A DNA stretch of 51,354 nt from Caulobacteraceae bacterium (lineage in GTDB: Bacteria; Pseudomonadota; Alphaproteobacteria; Caulobacterales; Caulobacteraceae). The stretch is from positions 1 to 51,354 of the forward strand of contig JARLIP010000172.1 of assembly GCA_031291685.1 (NCBI GenBank), read 5' to 3'. The position numbers and the translations under genes are program-made. Positions 47,109 through 51,354 of the stretch are shown here, piece after piece. Below the pieces are notes generated by a model. It saw only the letters and a program-made list of their open reading frames with translations, was not told where the DNA came from and searched no databases. Numbering within the stretch: position 1 is the stretch's first letter; the number at the start of each line of letters is the position of its first letter.

Positions 47109-48587
47109 ATGCCCATGAGCGCGCTAACCCGCTTCTTCGATTCGGCGGGATTTCTGCCGCACGGCTATTGTCTGCTGTGGCGGCCGGATCTGCTGGCCCT
47201 GCACGCCCTCTCCGACCTGCTGATCGCCTGCGCCTATTTCAGCATCCCCCTGGCGATCATGACCTTCGTGCGCCGCCGGAGCGACCTGGCGGCGGAGCAC
47301 AAGCGCATCGCCATCCTGTTTTCGACCTTCATCCTCGCCTGCGGCATGACCCACGTGATGGGATTGGTGGTCCTGTGGCGCCCCCTCTACGCCCTCGACG
47401 GCGGGATCAAGGCCTTCACGGCGGTCATATCGATCATGACCGCGGCGCTGCTCTGGCCGGTCATTCCAAGGCTCCTGGCCTTGCCCTCCACCAGCCAGTT
47501 GGCGGCGATCAACGGGGCCCTGCGCGCGGAGGTCTCCGCCAAGCTGGAGGCCCTGGCGGCCCTGGACGCGATCCGGGGAGATCTGGAAACACAGGTCCAA
47601 CGCCGCACCCACGAGGTCGAGGCCCTGGCCCGCCGTTTCGAAATCGCCACGGCCGGATCACGGGTCACGGTCAGCGAGCAGGACGACCAGCTGCGCTATA
47701 CGTGGCTGCATAATCCGCGCGCGCCCCTGACCGCCGAAGCCATTGGCCGGTCGGACCTGGAGGCGATGGTTCCTGACGCCGCCGCGGTGCTGGAGCCACT
47801 GAAGCGGCGGGCGCTGGGTACGGGCTTGGCCGCGACCCATGAGGTCATCCTGCCCCTGGCCGACGGCCCCCGGCATTTCGAGATGTTCCTTACCCCAACC
47901 GAAACCGCCGATGGCGTGCGGGGCCTTTTGACGGCCTGGGTCGATATCACCGAACAGAAGCGCCAACACGAGCGGATGCAGGTGATCGTCCGGGAGCTGG
48001 CCCACCGGGCCAAGAACGTCCTGGCCCTGATCGAGGGCCTGGCCCGCCAATCGGTCAAGGCCGAGAACCTGCCCGAGGCGGTGATCATCCGCTTCAGCGC
48101 CAAGCTGGCCGCCCTGGGCGCCGCTCACGACCTGCTCTTGGACAGCGACTGGCAGGGGATTGAACTGCGCGGCCTGGTCGAGGCGCAATTGGCGCACATC
48201 ATGCCCGAGCCGAGGGTCGGGGTGACCATTGAGGGGCCATCGGTGATGCTCGGCCCAGAGGCGGGTCAGTACCTGGCCCTGGCCCTGCATGAGCTGGCCA
48301 CCAACGCCGCCAAGTTCGGGCGCCTCGGCCAAGCCGGCGAGACCGACATCCGCATCGCCTGGACCGCCACGGACGGCATGAACGGCGAAAAATATATCGA
48401 TTTCAACTGGATCGAACGGGGATCGCCGATCGCCCCACCCGCCCGCCGCGGCTTTGGCCGACTGCTGCTGGAGACCATCCTGCCCCGCGCCCTGCGCGGC
48501 GCCTCACAGCTGGAATTCGGCGAGGCCGGCCTGTCCTGGCGGGTTTCTTTTACTCAGGAGTTGCGACAATTCAGCGCAGGGCTGTAA
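47109..48587 (+). CDS. HWE-type sensor histidine kinase with ethylene-receptor (ETR1)-like transmembrane sensor and PAS domain
   Basis: N-terminus ALSDLLIACAYFSIPLAIMTFVRR...FSTFILACGMTHVMGL resembles ETR1 [22 protein letters not shown]...FGAFIVLCGATHLINL. C-terminal VIVRELAHRAKNVLALIEGLARQSVK and LALHELATNAAKFG are HWE/HisKA_2-type. Confidence 0.88.
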   Translation: MPMSALTRFFDSAGFLPHGYCLLWRPDLLALHALSDLLIACAYFSIPLAIMTFVRRRSDLAAEHKRIAILFSTFILACGMTHVMGLVVLWRPLYALDGGIKAFTAVISIMTAALLWPVIPRLLALPSTSQLAAINGALRAEVSAKLEALAALDAIRGDLETQVQRRTHEVEALARRFEIATAGSRVTVSEQDDQLRYTWLHNPRAPLTAEAIGRSDLEAMVPDAAAVLEPLKRRALGTGLAATHEVILPLADGPRHFEMFLTPTETADGVRGLLTAWVDITEQKRQHERMQVIVRELAHRAKNVLALIEGLARQSVKAENLPEAVIIRFSAKLAALGAAHDLLLDSDWQGIELRGLVEAQLAHIMPEPRVGVTIEGPSVMLGPEAGQYLALALHELATNAAKFGRLGQAGETDIRIAWTATDGMNGEKYIDFNWIERGSPIAPPARRGFGRLLLETILPRALRGASQLEFGEAGLSWRVSFTQELRQFSAGL

Positions 48588-48639
48588 GCTGACGGAATGC
48601 GCGGTTAGTGGGCGCATGGTTGAGTTTGGTCTCTTGTGC

Positions 48640-48996
48640 ATGGCCCGTGTGCTGATCGCCGAAGACGAAGCCTTTACAGCCCTGGCCTTGGTCGATCTGC
48701 TGACTGAACAAGGCCACACCGTTCAGGACGCCCCCGACGGCGCCATCGCCATCGACATGCTGCGCAGCTTCGAAGCCGACGTCCTGATCACCGACCTGAT
48801 GATGCCCAACATGTCCGGCGACGACCTGATCCGCCAGCTTCGCGCCCAGCCTGGGCGTCAGATCGCGGTGATCCTGATCAGCGGGGTGCCCGAGGGACGC
48901 CTGCCGGACGACATCCCCTACGACTCCTATCTGAGCAAGCCCATCGACCACGTCGCCCTGGGCCACCTGGTCAAGCGGCTCGCGCCGAACGCCTAA
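48640..48996 (+). CDS. Response regulator, single receiver domain
   Basis: MARVLIAEDEAFTALALVDLLTEQGHTVQDAPDGAIAIDMLRSFEADVLITDLMMPNMSGDDLIRQLR...YLSKPIDHVALGHLV. Confidence 0.93.
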   Translation: MARVLIAEDEAFTALALVDLLTEQGHTVQDAPDGAIAIDMLRSFEADVLITDLMMPNMSGDDLIRQLRAQPGRQIAVILISGVPEGRLPDDIPYDSYLSKPIDHVALGHLVKRLAPNA

Positions 48997-49008
48997 AAGC
49001 TCAGACTG

Positions 49009-49653
49009 TTAAAAGTTCAGGCCCGTGGCGGCCTCCAGGGCGGCCAGGGCCTGGGCCTCGTTCTCCACCTTGATCGCGGTCATGCCCAGCTGGGCCGCCG
49101 GTTTGCAGTTGATCCCCAGGTCGTCGAGATAGACGCAGGCCGCCGGCTCAACGGCCAGCAACTCGCACATCATCAGATAGATCTTCGGGTCGGGCTTGCG
49201 CAGGCCAACCTTGGAGCTTTCGATCACAGCGTCGAACTGGGACATGATCTCGGCCACCTGGGCGGCCTTTTCCGAGGTGGCGGCCATGCCCGATCCATGA
49301 CCGGCGCTGGCCATGTTGTTGGTGATGCAGCCGACCTTGAAGCGGGCCTTGCAGGCCTTCAGGGCGCCCACCACCCGGGCGCGCACATCCCCCGACAGCA
49401 GGGGCAGGACATCGGCGCCGCGCACATCGTGGCCCAGGACGCGCGCCTCCTCGGCGAAGCGCACGTCGAACCCGGCGGCGTCGATTTCCGCCCGCTCGAA
49501 CAGGGCCCAGGCGTTATCGTGGGGATTGGCGGCGTTGATCGTGCGGATCAGGTCCCGGGGCAAGCCCCGCTGGGCCTCATAGCGATTGAAGGCCTCGAAG
49601 GGCGAGGTGGTGAACACGCCGCCAAAATCCCAAACCACCGCCTCGATCGCCAT
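49009..49653 (-). CDS. HAD family hydrolase
   Basis: ATG 49653: MAIEAVVWDFGGVFTTSPFEAFNRYEAQRG; GCITNNM; SSKVGLRKPDPKIYLMMCELLAVEPAACVYLDDLGINCKPAAQLGM. Confidence 0.92.
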   Translation of the reverse strand: MAIEAVVWDFGGVFTTSPFEAFNRYEAQRGLPRDLIRTINAANPHDNAWALFERAEIDAAGFDVRFAEEARVLGHDVRGADVLPLLSGDVRARVVGALKACKARFKVGCITNNMASAGHGSGMAATSEKAAQVAEIMSQFDAVIESSKVGLRKPDPKIYLMMCELLAVEPAACVYLDDLGINCKPAAQLGMTAIKVENEAQALAALEAATGLNF

Positions 49654-49802
49654 CCGCGCCTCATCCCGTCCCTGAATTTGGCCGCAAGCTAGAGACTTTT
49701 CCCGGGCAGGCAACCGCCCTGCAGACGACTGCTCTGGCCGCCCTTGGCCGATCTCTTGCGGATGACGGCGCGACCGTCCGATAACGAGACCGCCCAAGCC
49801 CC

Positions 49803-49913
49803 ATGCCCAACCGATACGGCCCGTTCCGGACGCGATACGAACTTGTCCTGGCGGTGATCGCCGCCCTCGCCTTCCTGATCCTCGCCGGCCTGACCCTGCT
49901 GGGATCGTCCTGA
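49803..49913 (+). CDS. Putative 36-aa single-TM small protein (not in ORF track)
   Basis: MPNRYGPFRTRYELVLAVIAALAFLILAGLTLLGSS*: basic N-terminus then one hydrophobic helix. Confidence 0.45.
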   Translation: MPNRYGPFRTRYELVLAVIAALAFLILAGLTLLGSS

Positions 49914-49951
49914 CGGTCGGCGCGCTTGCCAGGAGCAAACCGCCATGGCCC

Positions 49952-50731
49952 ATGAGGGCCATGATCCATGTGCCGACCTCGCCCTTGGCCCACGCGCCGT
50001 TCGACCTCTTGGCCTGGGCCTCGGGCCTGGGCTTGAGCGTCGTGCTTTATCGCTGGCGGCTCAAGGCCGCCGCCGAGCAGATCGCCCGCAAGGTCGATGG
50101 GGTCTATTTCCTGGCCCTGGCCCTCGGAGCGATCCCTGGCGCCTGGCTGGCCGGATCGCTCAACACCCTGCGCGGGCCGGCGCCCGCCCTGTCGCACAGC
50201 GTCGCCGGCGCCCTGGTGGGCGCCATCGTGGGGGTGGAGATCTATAAGGCCTTGCGAGGGGTGAAGGGGTCGACCGGAACCCTGTTCGTCGGCTCATTCG
50301 CCTTGGGGGTCGTGATCGGCCGCTTCGGCTGTCTGTTCGCCGGGCTCTCCGACCGGACCTATGGCGCGCCCACGTCCCTGCCCTGGGCGGTGGATCTGGG
50401 GGACGGCGTCGGCCGCCATCCGGTGGAGCTCTATGAAAGCGACGTGATGGCCGTCTTCCTCGCCGCCTATCTGATCGGGTTGGCCCGCCGTGCGCCCTGG
50501 GCCATGCGGCGGGGATTTTATGTTCTGTGCACGGTCTATGGCCTGCAACGTTTTGTGTGGGAGTTCCTGAAGCCCTATCCAAGGTTGTTGGGGCCGTTTA
50601 ATCTGTTCCAGCTTCTATGTCTGGGGTTGGTGGCCTATGGATGGATCTGGTTCGTCGGCGACCGGCGGCGAGAGCGCGACACGCAAGATCGCCCCCTATC
50701 TGTTCCTCGGCCAGACCACCAGCCTGTGTGA
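49952..50731 (+). CDS. Divergent prolipoprotein diacylglyceryl transferase (Lgt)-like membrane protein
   Basis: GVVIGRFGCLFAGLSDRTYGAPTSLPWAVDLGDGVGRHPVELYES...FYVLCTVYGLQRFVWEFLKPYPR: Lgt fold signatures, but the canonical GRxGN is GRFGC. Confidence 0.8.
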   Translation: MRAMIHVPTSPLAHAPFDLLAWASGLGLSVVLYRWRLKAAAEQIARKVDGVYFLALALGAIPGAWLAGSLNTLRGPAPALSHSVAGALVGAIVGVEIYKALRGVKGSTGTLFVGSFALGVVIGRFGCLFAGLSDRTYGAPTSLPWAVDLGDGVGRHPVELYESDVMAVFLAAYLIGLARRAPWAMRRGFYVLCTVYGLQRFVWEFLKPYPRLLGPFNLFQLLCLGLVAYGWIWFVGDRRRERDTQDRPLSVPRPDHQPV

Positions 50732-51354
50732 GACCTGCCTGGGCCTGGTTCCGGCCAAGATCATCGCCGAGGACAACCAGGTCTATTACCTCAAGCGCTG
50801 CCGCGAGCACGGGGTGCAAAAGACCCTGATCGCCGACGACCTCGGCTATTGGAAGGCGCAGAAGGACTGGCTGAAACCCGGCGACCGCCCTCTGGGGGTT
50901 CAGACCCGCACCGAGCACGGCTGCCCCTATGACTGCGGCCTGTGTCCCGACCACGAGCAGCATTCCTGCTTGGCCATCGTCGAGGTCAACGAGGCCTGCA
51001 ACCTGTCCTGTCCGGTCTGTTTGGCGGAAAGCTCCGTCAAGCACGAGGTCCACCGCCCCCTGGCCGAGATCGAGGCCATGTTCGACGTCTTGGTCGCCTC
51101 CGAGGGCGAGCCGGACTTGGTGCAGATCTCCGGCGGAGAGCCGACCCTGCACCCTCAGTTCTTCGAGATCCTGCGAGCCGCCCGCGAACGGCCCTTCCGG
51201 CACCTGATGATCAACACCAACGGCCTGCGCATCGCCCAGGAGGCGGGGTTCGCCGAACGGCTGGCCCAGTTCATGCCCAGGTTCGAGGTCTATCTGCAGT
51301 TCGACTCCCTGCGCCGGGAGGCCCTGATGAACCTGCGGGGGGCGGACCTGGTCA
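50637..51354 (+). CDS. Radical SAM protein, Tes/MJ0619-like, 3' truncated by window end
   Basis: Open frame missing from the ORF track because no stop lies in the window: MDGSGSSATGGESATRKIAPYLFLGQTTSLCETCLGLVPAKII...YYLKRCREHGVQKTLI...TEHGCPYDCGLCPDHEQHSCLAIVEVNEACNLSCPVCLAESS...LVQISGGEPTLHPQF. CNLSCPVC = CxxxCxxC. Confidence 0.88.
   Translation, partial: MDGSGSSATGGESATRKIAPYLFLGQTTSLCETCLGLVPAKIIAEDNQVYYLKRCREHGVQKTLIADDLGYWKAQKDWLKPGDRPLGVQTRTEHGCPYDCGLCPDHEQHSCLAIVEVNEACNLSCPVCLAESSVKHEVHRPLAEIEAMFDVLVASEGEPDLVQISGGEPTLHPQFFEILRAARERPFRHLMINTNGLRIAQEAGFAERLAQFMPRFEVYLQFDSLRREALMNLRGADLV

Overview
GC-rich alphaproteobacterial chromosomal window; gene content and coding style look Caulobacterales-like (inference, no search was run). 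From left to right: (1) a C-terminal tail of what may be a transposase, then an exopolysaccharide-type block at ~0.3-11.3 kb (GT4 glycosyltransferase, Wzx-like flippase, EEP-family protein, ManC fused to an AGE-type epimerase/isomerase domain, a second AGE paralogue, a sugar phosphotransferase, a calcineurin-like phosphatase, a GNAT protein); (2) an AcoR-like regulator without an AAA+ domain, divergent from an aldehyde dehydrogenase and a DUF779 gene, with two 17-bp inverted-repeat operators between them; (3) an ABC-2 transporter, esterase and MFS gene; (4) a DUF4129-like/DUF4350/MoxR/DUF58/SpoIIM/RDD operon; (5) small metabolic genes (DUF2239, pterin dehydratase, SDR, DUF983, YccF); (6) a MASE1 hybrid kinase with response regulator; (7) a porin, an orphan CsoR/RcnR-type regulator and an MFS gene; (8) an amidohydrolase, a mosaic TonB receptor, and an amino-acid permease coupled to a Rieske oxygenase; (9) an HWE-type kinase with an ethylene-receptor-like N-terminus plus a response regulator; (10) at the right edge, a divergent Lgt-like membrane protein overlapping a Tes/MJ0619-like radical SAM gene that runs off the window. 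A MITE-like repeat (~210 bp, ~27-bp terminal inverted repeats) occurs three times plus one solo terminus. The strongest leads are the Lgt-like/radical SAM pair, the ethylene-receptor-like kinase, the MITE family, the mosaic TonB receptor and several palindromic operators.
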